DNA of 64,000 bases from Velthaea sp965214335 (GCA_965214335.1 CBDCBO010000005.1:744001-808000), one strand, 5' to 3'; shown: positions 24,622 to 34,075, counted from the first letter of the stretch. The notes: generated by a model from the sequence alone, not told the origin. Translations and numbers: made by a program.

Positions 24622-25569
24622 GTGAAGCGAACCGACGAAAAGTACGACGGCGGAACCGGGTCGCGGGCCAAACCGCACGGTCGGCGAAATGAGCGCGTCG
24701 AACGACGCCGAAGCTGGCAGTTCGTGCGGTTCTCGAAATACGGTCTCGAGCGGTCAGGTGGCTCAGCCAGCCGCCTCGCCCAACGCGAGCGGCTCGATTC
24801 GGCCGTCGCCGCGCAAAAGGGCCTGACGCGCTCGCAGGCGCGGGCGTTGATTCTTGCCGGACGTGTTCGCGTCGATGGCCAGCCTGCCGATAAGGCGGGC
24901 ACGCTGCTGCGCACCGGTGCACTGCTCGAAGTTGCACCAGCGCCGGCGTACGTTAGCCGCGGCGGTGATAAATTAGCTGCGGCGTTGGACGCGTTCGGCG
25001 TCGACCCGGCCGGCTGCGAGGTGCTCGATGTGGGCGCGTCGACCGGTGGTTTCACCGATGCCGTACTCGCGCGTGGCGCGAAGCACGTTACGGCGCTCGA
25101 TGTTGGCTACGGTCAATTAGCCTGGAAGTTACGCACCGATGCACGCGTCACCGTCATCGAGCGAACCAATTTCCGGACGCTAGCCGATGAAGCGTTTCCG
25201 GCGCGGTTCGATCTGATCGTCATCGATGCGTCGTTTATTTCGGTGCGCACGATCGTAGCCCGGGCGGCCGCTTATCTGCGGCCCGCCGCATCGATCGTCG
25301 CGCTGGTCAAGCCGCAGTTTGAAGCCGGTCGCGAGCGGCTCGGCGGCGGCGGCGTCGTGCGCGATCCAAACGTGCATCGTGCAATTTTGCGTGAAACGCG
25401 CGATGCGCTCGCGGCGGGTGGTCTGACGGCGATCGCCGCGACGTTGTCACCGCTCCGCGGCCCGGCCGGCAACGTCGAATTCTTTTATCATATTCGACCC
25501 GCCGGCGTTGCAATCGACGATCGCCGCATCGACGAACTCGTGCGCCAGGCGCACGGCACGGAGGCGTAG
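24622..25569 (+). CDS. tlyA: TlyA-family rRNA 2'-O-methyltransferase
   Basis: Protein of the TlyA/hemolysin-A family. An S4 RNA-binding domain (RERLDSAVAAQKGLTRSQAR, then ALILAGRVRVDGQPADKAG) is followed by an FtsJ-like methyltransferase. AdoMet motif VLDVGASTGGFTDAVLARGA, DVGYGQLAWKLR, FDLIVIDASFISVR and ALVKPQFEAG are all recognisable. Family members 2'-O-methylate 16S and 23S rRNA. Up to 45 residues before the S4 domain are unusual, Arg/Lys rich and not conserved; GTG 24724 (281 residues) is therefore as likely as GTG 24622. nadK starts within its stop codon. Confidence 0.92.
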   Translation: MKRTDEKYDGGTGSRAKPHGRRNERVERRRSWQFVRFSKYGLERSGGSASRLAQRERLDSAVAAQKGLTRSQARALILAGRVRVDGQPADKAGTLLRTGALLEVAPAPAYVSRGGDKLAAALDAFGVDPAGCEVLDVGASTGGFTDAVLARGAKHVTALDVGYGQLAWKLRTDARVTVIERTNFRTLADEAFPARFDLIVIDASFISVRTIVARAAAYLRPAASIVALVKPQFEAGRERLGGGGVVRDPNVHRAILRETRDALAAGGLTAIAATLSPLRGPAGNVEFFYHIRPAGVAIDDRRIDELVRQAHGTEA

Positions 25570-26423
25570 TGCGGACCGTCGCGTTCTATATTAATCTACA
25601 CCGGCCGCGGGCGCTCGAAATAGCGCGGGGCGCCGCCAAACTTGCCGTAAGCCGGGGTTTGAAGGTCGCTCTGTCCGACGAACAGGCGGAGCTTGTCAAT
25701 ATCGGCACGCCGCATACGCATCTTGCCGAGGCCGATCTCGTCGTCACGTTCGGTGGCGACGGCACGTTGTTGCGCGGGATGCGGTTTGCCGTGCCGCTCG
25801 ATCTGCCGCTGTTCGGCGTTAACACCGGACGGCTCGGTTTTCTAACCGAAATCGACGAGCACGATGACGTCTTGGCCGATCTCGCGGGCGTCTTCGACGG
25901 AGCGTTTCATGTCGAAGAACGGGTCGCGCTCGAAGCGGACGTGAATGGCTATGGCGCACACCTCGCGCTCAACGACGTTGTCGTGCGGCGAGCATCGAAT
26001 GCGCGCATGGCACCCTTCGGTCTATCACTTGATAACGAGCCGATCGCCCGTTTGCCGTCGGACGGAATCATCGTTGCGACACCCACCGGTTCAACGGCGT
26101 ATTTCCTTTCGGCCGGCGGTCCGATCATCTCACCGGGCGTCGATGCGTTCGGCATCGCCGCGCTCTTGCCGCATACGCTGTTCGCGCGGCCGCTGATCGT
26201 CCCGACGACGTCAACGATCACCATCACGATCGACTCCGAATCGATGCACGCGAGCTTAGATGTCGATGGGACCCTTGCCGGCGACCTCGCTCCAGGTGAT
26301 ATCATCAGCGTGCGCCGGGCGAGCCGGTCGGTGAAATTCGCGCGCACGCGTTCGAATGGATTCTTTTCACGTTTGGAAGAAAAATTGCAATGGGGTGTCC
26401 CGATCAAGCGCGATGCCGGCTGA
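25569..26423 (+). CDS. nadK: NAD kinase
   Basis: 284-residue enzyme phosphorylating NAD to NADP. Diagnostic: VVTFGGDGTLLRGMR (the GGDG motif, about residues 58-72), FGVNTGRLGFLTEI, the conserved LNDVVVRRAS with the NE/D-type loop, DGIIVATPTGSTAYFLSAGGPI, and IVPTTSTITI. Start GTG 25569 shares a base with the tlyA stop; recN starts just within or just after its end. The tlyA-nadK-recN order is common in many phyla. Confidence 0.96.
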   Translation: MRTVAFYINLHRPRALEIARGAAKLAVSRGLKVALSDEQAELVNIGTPHTHLAEADLVVTFGGDGTLLRGMRFAVPLDLPLFGVNTGRLGFLTEIDEHDDVLADLAGVFDGAFHVEERVALEADVNGYGAHLALNDVVVRRASNARMAPFGLSLDNEPIARLPSDGIIVATPTGSTAYFLSAGGPIISPGVDAFGIAALLPHTLFARPLIVPTTSTITITIDSESMHASLDVDGTLAGDLAPGDIISVRRASRSVKFARTRSNGFFSRLEEKLQWGVPIKRDAG

Positions 26424-28101
26424 GCGCATGCGCCTGCTGCGGCTGACGATCGACGACTTCGGGCTCATTGCCCACGCCGCGGTCGACTTCTCCCGCGGTT
26501 TAACGATTTTCAGCGGCGAAACCGGCTCGGGCAAGACGATGTTGCTGGGCGCGTTGCGTTTCGCCCTCGGCGACCGTATGGAAACCGATATGATTCGCGG
26601 CGGCGCGGCGCGGGCGCGCGTGGTGCTCGAAATCGAACCCGATGCAGTGTTGCGCGAACGCGCGGCCGAGGCGGGTTTCACGCTGGCCGACGATGACGAT
26701 CTGATCGTCACGCGCGAGTTGCTTGCAACGGGCCGGTCTCAGGCCAGAATCAACGGCACGGCCGCCAGTGCGAGTCAGCTGCGAGCGCTCGTTGCGGTGC
26801 TCGTCGACATCGTCGGTCAGCACGATGCGCAGCGATTGCTGGGGCCCGGCTTTGCGCTCGATATCGTCGATCGTTTCGGCGGACCCGACTCGCTGGTGGT
26901 GCGGACCGAAGTCGGCCGGCTTGCCGCTCAGGCGCATGCGCTGCGCGCCGCGCAAACTGCGCTCGAGGCCGACGACGGCCGGGCGCTGGCGCAAGCCGAG
27001 TTTGCGCGATTTGCCGCGGCCGAAATCGACGATGCGGCCATCGAAGAGGCGGAAGACGATCGCTTGCGCGGTCGCCGCGAGGTGCTTGCGAACGCGGAGA
27101 AGATCGTGACGGCCCTCCGCACCGCGGAGGCGGCGCTCGCGGACGACGGCGGCGTGGTCGATGCGCTTGGCACGGCCGCCGGTGCGTTGGGCGCGATCGC
27201 GCGTTTCGGCGCGACATTTGCGGAGCTTGCGGCGGCACTGGGCGCGCTGCAGAGCGAGGCCAACGATACGGCGATTCGGCTCGCGCGTGAGCGCGACGGG
27301 GTCGAGGCCGATCCGGCCGAACTCGAAGCGATCGTCGCCCGGTTGGAATCGCTCGATCGGCTCAAGCGGAAGTACGGTGGTTCGCTGGCCGCCGTGCGGG
27401 CGACGCGCGATGATTTCGCCGCGCGTATCGAACGGGACGAAACGCGCGACGAACGGATCGCTGCCTGCCGGGCGGAACTCGCCGCCGTCTTGGAGCAGCT
27501 CGATGCGCAGGCCGCTGCGCTAACGGCACACCGGCGGGCTGCCGCGGCCCGCCTCGAAACGCTGGTCGGTCGCGAGCTTGTCGCTTTGGCGATGCCGACG
27601 GCGCGCTTCGCGGTCGTGTTCGAGCCGCTCGCGCACATCGGAGCGGCCGGGGCCGAGCGCGCGGAACTGCACTTGGCACCGAACGCAGGCGAGCCTCTGC
27701 GCCCGATCGCTAAAAGTGCTTCCGGTGGCGAACTGTCGCGCGTGCTGTTGGCGCTGATGGTGGCGATCGCCGACCGGCGCGACCGGACGGCGCTGGTGTT
27801 CGATGAAATCGATGCCGGCATCGGCGGCGCAACGGCCGTCGCGGTGGGCGCCCGGATTGGCCGGCTCGCCGACCGGACGCAGGCGATCGTCGTGACGCAC
27901 TTGGCCCAGATCGCTTCCTGGGCCGACGCGCACTACGCGTTGCGTAAAGACGACGTGCGCGGCGCGACGATCATCGCGTTGCACACGCTGCTGGCGCCGC
28001 ACGACCGGCTCGAAGAGATCGCCCGCATGTTGTCCGGCGACACCAATCCGGTGGCTCTCGAACACGCCGCAACGCTCGTCGCCGGCGCGCGGTCGGCGTG
28101 A
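26413..28101 (+). CDS. recN: DNA repair ATPase RecN
   Basis: About 562-residue SMC-like protein for double-strand-break repair. N-terminal ATPase half: LTIDDFGLIAHAAVDFSRGL and the P-loop GETGSGKT. QHDAQRLL and a long coiled-coil middle (rich in Ala/Glu/Arg, about residues 150-370) follow. The C-terminal half carries the ABC signature SASGGELSRVLLALM, Walker B ALVFDEIDAGIGG and the switch VVTHLAQIASWAD. Start may be ATG 26413, overlapping nadK, or ATG 26428 four bases after the nadK stop; both give normal proteins. The next gene overlaps its stop (GTGA). Confidence 0.95.
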   Translation: MPAERMRLLRLTIDDFGLIAHAAVDFSRGLTIFSGETGSGKTMLLGALRFALGDRMETDMIRGGAARARVVLEIEPDAVLRERAAEAGFTLADDDDLIVTRELLATGRSQARINGTAASASQLRALVAVLVDIVGQHDAQRLLGPGFALDIVDRFGGPDSLVVRTEVGRLAAQAHALRAAQTALEADDGRALAQAEFARFAAAEIDDAAIEEAEDDRLRGRREVLANAEKIVTALRTAEAALADDGGVVDALGTAAGALGAIARFGATFAELAAALGALQSEANDTAIRLARERDGVEADPAELEAIVARLESLDRLKRKYGGSLAAVRATRDDFAARIERDETRDERIAACRAELAAVLEQLDAQAAALTAHRRAAAARLETLVGRELVALAMPTARFAVVFEPLAHIGAAGAERAELHLAPNAGEPLRPIAKSASGGELSRVLLALMVAIADRRDRTALVFDEIDAGIGGATAVAVGARIGRLADRTQAIVVTHLAQIASWADAHYALRKDDVRGATIIALHTLLAPHDRLEEIARMLSGDTNPVALEHAATLVAGARSA

Positions 28102-29201
28102 AGCTCCTCTATCTCGTTTCGGCCGGCGGCGCGGCGATGCGGCGCTCGCTGACCGCGGCGATCAGCACCGCTGCGCCGCTGCACGAACTGCGAATGCTGG
28201 CGCCGGCCGCGGAAAGCAAGGCCCTGCGCGAGCTCAACGTGCCGACCGAGTCGTGGCGGCCGGCGGGGCTTTTCAACGTCTTACGCGCGATCAACGTGTT
28301 ACGGCGGGCGGTCGAGCGCTACGAGCCCGACGCGATTCATGCCTTTGGCTGGACGGCCGCGGCAGTTGCGCTGGGCGCTCTGCCGGCGCGCTTCGCGAGC
28401 CGCACTCTGGTGCGGCTGCAAGACCCGATCCGCAAAAACGAGATGCCCAAAGCGTTCATCGAGAAGCGGCTGCCCGAACTGCTGGCGCGTTCGTGGATGG
28501 TCGAGTGCGCCTACGAAACGCTGCGCCGGGTGCTCGTCGAGTCACTCGCGGTACCGGCGCACAAGGTGTGCGTCGTGCCGTACGGCGTTTCGGTTCGCGG
28601 GCCGGAGAACGTCGCGCGGCCGGCCGGCCGGCCCGGGCCGATCGTCGGCTACGCCGGCCGGTTGGAGTCGGACCGCGCCTGGGAGATCGTGGTTGACGCC
28701 GGCGCGGCGGTCGTCAAGCGACTACCCGAGGCGCGGCTCTGGTTTGGCCGAACCGGACCGATCGCCGGTTTGGTCCGTTCGCATGCTCGCACGGCCGGCA
28801 TCGCCGATGCGGTGACGTTCTTCGACGATCTTCCAATGGGCGAACTCTTCGCCGGCATCGATATGCTGGTGGTGCCGACGACCTTCGACGGCTTGCCGTA
28901 TGCGGTGGTGGAGGCGCTTGTCGGCGGCGTTCCGGTCATCGGTGCCGATAGCGGCGGCATTGCTGATACGCTGTCCCCGTTCAGCAGCTGGCTCGTGCCT
29001 GACGATGCGCCGGGTTTTGCGGCCGGCATCGGCGAGGCCTGGTCGGAGATCGATACGGCGTGGGGGACCGCTCAGGCACAGCGCGCGTTGACGGCAGCGA
29101 CGTTCTCGGCCGCGACGCTGGGCGGTAATCTGCTCGAAAACTACGCCCGCATCGCAGCCGGCCAGGCCGGCGTCATGCCGACGGCAAGCGGTGGATTTTA
29201 A
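28098..29201 (+). CDS. GT4-type glycosyltransferase
   Basis: 367-residue GT-B-fold glycosyltransferase. The acceptor half opens MKLLYLVSAGGAAMRRSL and has IHAFGWTAAAVALGALPAR. The donor half has IVGYAGRLESDRAWE, LWFGRTGP and MLVVPTTFDGLPYAVVEAL (about residues 255-273), the EX7E-like region that contacts the nucleotide sugar. No membrane segment. It is coupled to recN by a GTGA overlap, so it may serve a housekeeping glycolipid rather than the distant exopolysaccharide locus. Its 3' end overlaps the convergent pyruvate kinase gene by 29 bases. Confidence 0.85.
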   Translation: MKLLYLVSAGGAAMRRSLTAAISTAAPLHELRMLAPAAESKALRELNVPTESWRPAGLFNVLRAINVLRRAVERYEPDAIHAFGWTAAAVALGALPARFASRTLVRLQDPIRKNEMPKAFIEKRLPELLARSWMVECAYETLRRVLVESLAVPAHKVCVVPYGVSVRGPENVARPAGRPGPIVGYAGRLESDRAWEIVVDAGAAVVKRLPEARLWFGRTGPIAGLVRSHARTAGIADAVTFFDDLPMGELFAGIDMLVVPTTFDGLPYAVVEALVGGVPVIGADSGGIADTLSPFSSWLVPDDAPGFAAGIGEAWSEIDTAWGTAQAQRALTAATFSAATLGGNLLENYARIAAGQAGVMPTASGGF

Positions 29202-30642
29202 GCACGTTGGTGCCGCCGGCGCCAACCGGCATGCCGCTCGTGATGGCGACCGTTTCGCCGGGAACCGCCAGCCCTTCGGCGATGACGCGCTGCTCGGCAA
29301 TTTCGATGAGTGTCTCGATGTAACGATAGGCTTGCACGACGAGTGATTCGACGCCCCAGACCAAAGCCAGCCGGCGGGCGACTTCGACCAGTGGCGTGAC
29401 CGCCACGATGCGCGCCTTGGGCCGGAACGATGAGATATGACGCGCGGTGTTGCCGGTCGTCGTGCCGGTGACGACGAGATCGAGGCCGAGAAATTCGGCG
29501 GCCCGTCCGGCCGACTCCGCGATCGAGGTGCCGATCCGGTCGTCATCGTTGACGACGCCGTTGCCCGCGACGGCAGCGCCGGCGGTGCGGCGCTTGCGGG
29601 CTTCGCGATACGGATAGCGGGCTTCGATCTCGCGAGCGATCGTGGCCATCGCGCGGACGGCTTCGAGCGGGTGAGCGCCGCGCGCGGTTTCCCCGGACAG
29701 CATCACGGCGTCGGTGCCATCGAGGATAGCGTTGGCAACGTCGGCGGCTTCGGCGCGGGTCGGGCGTGCGTTCACGATCATCGATTCGAGCATTTCGGTT
29801 GCCGTGATGACCGGCTTACTCGCGCGGTTGGCGCGCCGGATCAAATCTTTCTGAATCATCGGCACTTCTTGCATCGGCATCTCGATGCCCAAGTCGCCGC
29901 GCGCCACCATCACGCCGTCCGAAATCTCGACGATCGCTGCAATATGTTCGAGCGCTTCGTGTTTCTCGATTTTGGCGATAACGGGAATCGTCTTGCCGCG
30001 TTCGGCGATGAACGTCTTCACGCGGGCGACATCGGACGCCGTTCGCACGAACGAGACCGCGACCCAATCGACGTTGTTTTCGATGCCGAACGCCAAATGT
30101 TCGAGGTCGCGATCGGTGACCGATTCGATGCTGAGCGAACCGTCGGGATAATTAATGCCTTGCTTGGAACGCAAGGTGCCGCCGACTTCGACAACGGTTT
30201 GCACGTCCGCGCCGGCGACCGCCGTAATCCGCAGCGCGATCGATCCGTCGGCTAGATAAATTTGCTTGCCGACCGTGACGTCGCGCGGTAAGTTCGCGTA
30301 CGAGACCGAGACCCGGCCCGGCAATCCGTCGACCGCATCGGTCGTTAACGTGAACGGCTCGCCTTCGCGTAAAGTTAGCCCGGATATGCCGTCCGCGAGC
30401 GGTCCGGTTCGAACTTTAGGACCGGGTAAATCCTGCAAGATCGCAACGTGGATGCCGAGTTCATCCGACACCCGGCGGACGTCGTGAATGACGAGCTGAT
30501 GTTCAGGGTGCGTTCCATGCGAAAAATTGAGCCGAACGACATTTACGCCGGAGAGAAACAACTCCCGCATGATGACCGGATCGCGCGATGCGGGTCCCAA
30601 TGTCGCAACAATTTTGGTTCTTTTTTTTGGCAGCAGCGTCAC
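29173..30642 (-). CDS. pyk: Pyruvate kinase
   Basis: 489-residue glycolytic enzyme. RTKIVATLGPASRDP opens the barrel, VVRLNFSHGT and LQDLPGPKVRTG follow, VIAKIEKHEALEHI contains the catalytic Lys, and VMVARGDLGIEMP is the metal/substrate loop. RASKPVITATEMLESMI, ILDGTDAVMLSGETARG and a C-terminal allosteric-type domain follow. I placed the start at GTG 30642 because AAAGGT stands about eight bases upstream; the extra N-terminus of the longer frame is not conserved. Single gene on the minus strand. Confidence 0.95.
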   Translation of the reverse strand: MTLLPKKRTKIVATLGPASRDPVIMRELFLSGVNVVRLNFSHGTHPEHQLVIHDVRRVSDELGIHVAILQDLPGPKVRTGPLADGISGLTLREGEPFTLTTDAVDGLPGRVSVSYANLPRDVTVGKQIYLADGSIALRITAVAGADVQTVVEVGGTLRSKQGINYPDGSLSIESVTDRDLEHLAFGIENNVDWVAVSFVRTASDVARVKTFIAERGKTIPVIAKIEKHEALEHIAAIVEISDGVMVARGDLGIEMPMQEVPMIQKDLIRRANRASKPVITATEMLESMIVNARPTRAEAADVANAILDGTDAVMLSGETARGAHPLEAVRAMATIAREIEARYPYREARKRRTAGAAVAGNGVVNDDDRIGTSIAESAGRAAEFLGLDLVVTGTTTGNTARHISSFRPKARIVAVTPLVEVARRLALVWGVESLVVQAYRYIETLIEIAEQRVIAEGLAVPGETVAITSGMPVGAGGTNVLKIHRLPSA

Positions 30643-30867
30643 GTCTGCTACCTTTGTCGCGCACGCTCGGCGGGGACCTGCGCCTGGAACAATGTCCCAT
30701 GCGCGGTAAGGCCGGATGATGGCTCGACCCACTTGCAGGAATTCGTCGAGCGTTTCGCATCTCTGCAAACCGACTGTGCGGCCGGCCCGCGGCGCTCCGA
30801 TGACGGTCGACTCCGGCCACCGGCCGTCTCGATGACGTTGGTGTTTAAGCGCCTGCTGTACGAGCGC

Positions 30868-31521
30868 TTAAGCGAACCCGGCTTTGATGGCGTACACGGC
30901 GGCTTGCGTTCGGGCCGTTACGTTGAGTTTACTAAAGATCCGGCTGACGTAATTCTTGATCGTCTTCTCGGACAACTTGAGCTGTGTGCTAATTTCTTTG
31001 TTGGAAAGACCGCCGGCGATGAGCCGCAAAATATCGGCTTCGCGAGCGGTTAATTCACTAATTTCCGTCGGCGTGCTGCTGTTGTTTGCAACGTAGCGCC
31101 GTTTGAGCATTCCGCCGGCGACCCGCGGGTCGACGTACGACGCTCCGGCGGCCAAAACGCGGAAGGCTAAATCGAGTTCGCCGGGCGTGACATCTTTGAC
31201 GACGAAGCCGTCGGCGCCCGAAGCGATGCTGCGCTGCATCACATCGGGATTCGCGTAACTGGACAGGACGCAGAAGCGCACGTTGGGCAGAACGCTGCGC
31301 GCAAGCGCGAGCGCTTCGGCGACGTCGTGCGTCGCGTTGTCGAGGCCGAACACGATGAGATCGGGACGCGCACGCTGCATGTCTTCGATGCAGACCGACG
31401 GCGCGTCGCCGACAACGTGAATGATCGCATTTTGATTCAAGAACGAATGCAGCGCCTTGGCAATGAGCGCTTGGCGTTCGATCACGAACGTACGAAGCGG
31501 AACTATGTCTGGAACGACCAT
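30868..31521 (-). CDS. LuxR/NarL-type regulator with a pseudo-receiver
   Basis: 217-residue protein with receiver plus NarL/FixJ DNA-binding domain (LTAREADILRLIAGGLSNKE, ISTQLKLSEKTIKNYVSRI). In the receiver, the acidic pocket reads VIERQ (Glu15 only) and the phospho-acceptor position in PDLIVFG (53-59) is Gly59; an Asp two residues on is out of register. The conserved Lys is kept (GFVVKDV). It therefore probably works without phosphorylation. ATG 31521 has AAAGGAA upstream and a stable 5'-leader hairpin. It is transcribed toward pyk and located next to the exopolysaccharide locus, which it may control. Confidence 0.85.
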   Translation of the reverse strand: MVVPDIVPLRTFVIERQALIAKALHSFLNQNAIIHVVGDAPSVCIEDMQRARPDLIVFGLDNATHDVAEALALARSVLPNVRFCVLSSYANPDVMQRSIASGADGFVVKDVTPGELDLAFRVLAAGASYVDPRVAGGMLKRRYVANNSSTPTEISELTAREADILRLIAGGLSNKEISTQLKLSEKTIKNYVSRIFSKLNVTARTQAAVYAIKAGFA

Positions 31522-31548
31522 CGTTGCGTTTGTTCCTTTGATACATCG

Positions 31549-31575
31549 AACCGGCCGACAGCAGGTCGGCCGGTT
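31549..31575 (-). repeat. Perfect 11-bp hairpin in the regulator's 5' leader
   Basis: AACCGGCCGAC and GTCGGCCGGTT pair perfectly around a 5-base loop. It ends 28 bases before the ATG of the pseudo-receiver regulator and just upstream of its AAAGGAA site. No T-run follows, so a translational or stability role is more likely than termination. Confidence 0.5.
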
Positions 31576-31652
31576 TGCATTCCAAGTATTATCTCGGTTT
31601 CGAACCGCTTATGAACTTCCCAAAATTGGGTATTTCGGCTGATGAAGCGCAT

Positions 31653-31681
31653 CTGTCAAGTGGTCGAAATCACCTTGACAG
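31653..31681. promoter_or_regulatory. Operator-like inverted repeat with embedded TTGACA
   Basis: CTGTCAAG (31653-31660) and CTTGACAG (31674-31681) form a perfect 8-bp inverted repeat with 13 bases between. On the minus strand each arm contains or complements TTGACA, a consensus -35, about 130 bases upstream of the pseudo-receiver regulator. A regulator dimer site overlapping a promoter is plausible. Confidence 0.45.
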
Positions 31682-31707
31682 ACGCTTCCCTTTGGCGAAG
31701 GTTCGGT

Positions 31708-31743
31708 AAAAAAAAGACCGCGGTGCCGGTACACCGCGGTCTT
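31708..31743 (-). terminator. Rho-independent terminator of the BY-kinase/Wza unit
   Basis: Perfect 12-bp stem AAGACCGCGGTG / CACCGCGGTCTT (31714-31725 and 31732-31743) with a 6-base loop. Read on the minus strand it is followed directly by a run of eight T (31708-31715 on the complement). It lies 60 bases after the BY-kinase stop. Confidence 0.92.
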
Positions 31744-31802
31744 CACCGCGATTCGCTTACTCGAGCCGCGGATGCTTGCGCAGCCGCGAGTCGCGCAGGG
31801 GC

Positions 31803-34031
31803 TTATGACGAGAGCGCCGCGCCGCCTTCGGGCAGGCTGGGCGTTGCCGCACCGTTGGTCGGCACACCATTCGTCGACAGATAGTACTCAGAGTACTGGT
31901 GGCGTTCGGGTTTGGTGTGATTGAGCACGACGCCGATTAAATTCACCGCTCCGACTGCGGCAAGTTTGTCGAGCGCGCTATTGGCCGAGCGGCCGTCGGT
32001 ATTCGTCGCTGACACCACGAGCACGGCTCCATCGGCTTTCATCGCCAGAATGACGCCGTCGATGATCGGACCGAGCGCCGGCGCGTCGATGATGACGAAG
32101 TCGAATTTCTCGCGCGCAGCAAGCAGGAGTTTGTCGAACGCATCGCCCTGCAGTAGCGCGACCGGGTTCGGCGAGCGCGTTCCGCTGGTCAGGGTCAGTA
32201 CACCGTCGTGGCCGCTTTCGCGAACCGCCGCATCGAGCGTACACACGCCGACAAGCACGTCCGACAGACCCTTGCCGTTGGCGAAGCCGAGCTTGGTGTG
32301 CAGGGTCGGGCGCCGCAGATCGGCATCGATGATCAAGACGCGAGCGTTCAACTGCGCCATACTGATCGCGACATTGAGCGCGATCGTCGATTTTCCGTCG
32401 CCTTGACGCGGCGATGTGATCGCGACCGAGCGCGGTGCGTCGGCCGATGAGTAGCGCAGCGCCGTGACCAGCTCGAAATATGATTCGTAGGCCAAGGCGT
32501 CGATCCAGGTACCGGTCCGGGTGCCGGGGTGGGTCGTCGTCGTGAGCGCCGGGATCGAGGCCAGCACGGGGATGCCCAGGCGTTCCTTGATGTCGTCCTC
32601 GTTGCGGAAACGGTCGTCGAAGAACTCCAAGACGAACGCGGCACCGAGCGCGAGGAGAATACCGGCGATAACGCCGACGGCCATGTTGAGCACGTAATTG
32701 GGGGTGATGAGCGCGCTATCGGGATCGGCTGATTGCGTGATCGTCACGTCGGACAGCGCGGTCGTCCGCGACAGCATCGCGTCGTCGTATTTTTTCTCGA
32801 GCGTATTGTACACGTCTTCAGCGGCCTTTGCTTCGCGCGTTAGCCCGGCGACCCGCTGCGTGCGTTCGGGCAAGGCGCGGACGACGGAATCCATCGCTCG
32901 GCGCTGACCGCGAGCCGTCGTACCTTGCGATGCGTCGGCCGAAACCTGCGAGCGCAACGTCGCCGCTTGCTGCAGTAACTGCTGATACACCGGATTCGGA
33001 ATCCGCATCGAGCCGGCGATAACGGTCGACGATTGGCCCGCGGCTTCTTTTTCAAGGCTGGCCAACTGCCCCTTGAGGGCGATGACCGTCGGGTGTTCGT
33101 CGGTGTACTGCTTGCGCGCCGAGTCGAGTTGTGCCCGAACGCTTGAAATCTGCTGGTTGAGCGTCGAGGCCACGGGATTTTGGCTCGTGTTGCGCTCGCC
33201 TTCGATCGTTTGCGGAACGGTGGCAAGCTGGGCATTGACACTCGAAAGCTGGGCTTCGGCTTGACGGCCGTCGAGTTCGGCTTGCGAACCCTTGGCGTCG
33301 AGCGCCGCGACCTGAGCTAATTGGGCCTGCGTTTGCTGGGTCAAATCGGCGATGCCGTTGCGCGCCTGGTAACTCGAAAGTGCTCCCTGCGCGGTGCGCA
33401 AGCGCTGCTCCGCGATCGGCAATTGCGCCTGCAGAAAGGTGATCGCGCTATCGGCCTGATGGGCGATGAGGTTGCGCTCGCGGTCGACGAAGACGTTGGC
33501 GTAGGTGTTGGCGATTCTGGCCGACATTTGACGGTCGGGCCAGGTTACGGCTAGGCCAATGATCGAGGTGCCGGTGACCGGCTTGATCGCAACGTGCGAA
33601 GACAGAGCGTCGCCGGAGATATTGAGTCCCAAGCGGCTGACGACTTCACGCGCGACCGGCGATTCGTGCAGCAACTCGGTGTAGGTTTCGGGCGATTGGG
33701 CGCCGCCGGCGGTCAGCAGTGCGTTGAGGACCGGCAAATTCTGGTCGCTCGTCGGGGCGCTTTGCACGGCCGAGCCGCCGCCGGCGATGAGCCGGACTTC
33801 CGTCGTGTACGACCGGTGCTTGAGGAAGGTTAGCGCGGCGACGACCAACAGGACGCTGACGAAGACCAGGGCCATCGTTTTGCGCCGGCGCTGTAAGACG
33901 CGCAGCCAGCGAGCAACATCAACGTCGCCACCGGCACCGGCGCCGGGCGGCGTCGATGCGAAGATCGGCGTTGGACGGTCGACGGCGAGCGCCGCGACGT
34001 CGGATGAATAAGGGGTGAGTGCGCGCTTCAT
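31803..34031 (-). CDS. wzc: Wzc-type polysaccharide co-polymerase / BY-kinase
   Basis: 742-residue inner-membrane protein controlling exopolysaccharide length and export. An N-terminal Wzz domain with a first helix (about residues 53-70) leads to a long periplasmic coiled-coil part (about 180-430, Gln/Ala rich). A second helix lies at about 450-468. The cytoplasmic BY-kinase carries Walker A SPRQGDGKS (540-548), the A' motif LIIDADLRRP (about 567) and Walker B FVIIDAP (about 646). A small Tyr cluster QYSEYYLS near residue 715 is the autophosphorylation tail. It is encoded with wza and ends at the strong terminator. Length is normal for the fused Wzc type. Confidence 0.93.
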   Translation of the reverse strand: MKRALTPYSSDVAALAVDRPTPIFASTPPGAGAGGDVDVARWLRVLQRRRKTMALVFVSVLLVVAALTFLKHRSYTTEVRLIAGGGSAVQSAPTSDQNLPVLNALLTAGGAQSPETYTELLHESPVAREVVSRLGLNISGDALSSHVAIKPVTGTSIIGLAVTWPDRQMSARIANTYANVFVDRERNLIAHQADSAITFLQAQLPIAEQRLRTAQGALSSYQARNGIADLTQQTQAQLAQVAALDAKGSQAELDGRQAEAQLSSVNAQLATVPQTIEGERNTSQNPVASTLNQQISSVRAQLDSARKQYTDEHPTVIALKGQLASLEKEAAGQSSTVIAGSMRIPNPVYQQLLQQAATLRSQVSADASQGTTARGQRRAMDSVVRALPERTQRVAGLTREAKAAEDVYNTLEKKYDDAMLSRTTALSDVTITQSADPDSALITPNYVLNMAVGVIAGILLALGAAFVLEFFDDRFRNEDDIKERLGIPVLASIPALTTTTHPGTRTGTWIDALAYESYFELVTALRYSSADAPRSVAITSPRQGDGKSTIALNVAISMAQLNARVLIIDADLRRPTLHTKLGFANGKGLSDVLVGVCTLDAAVRESGHDGVLTLTSGTRSPNPVALLQGDAFDKLLLAAREKFDFVIIDAPALGPIIDGVILAMKADGAVLVVSATNTDGRSANSALDKLAAVGAVNLIGVVLNHTKPERHQYSEYYLSTNGVPTNGAATPSLPEGGAALSS

Positions 34032-34075
34032 GTGTTGACGGTCCCTCGACGGCTATGGCGTTGCATGCGGTGGCG

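Noticed and set aside
31714..31743. Reading the strong hairpin as a plus-strand terminator
   Set aside because: On the plus strand the A-run precedes the stem and no T-run follows; only the minus-strand reading has stem then T-run.
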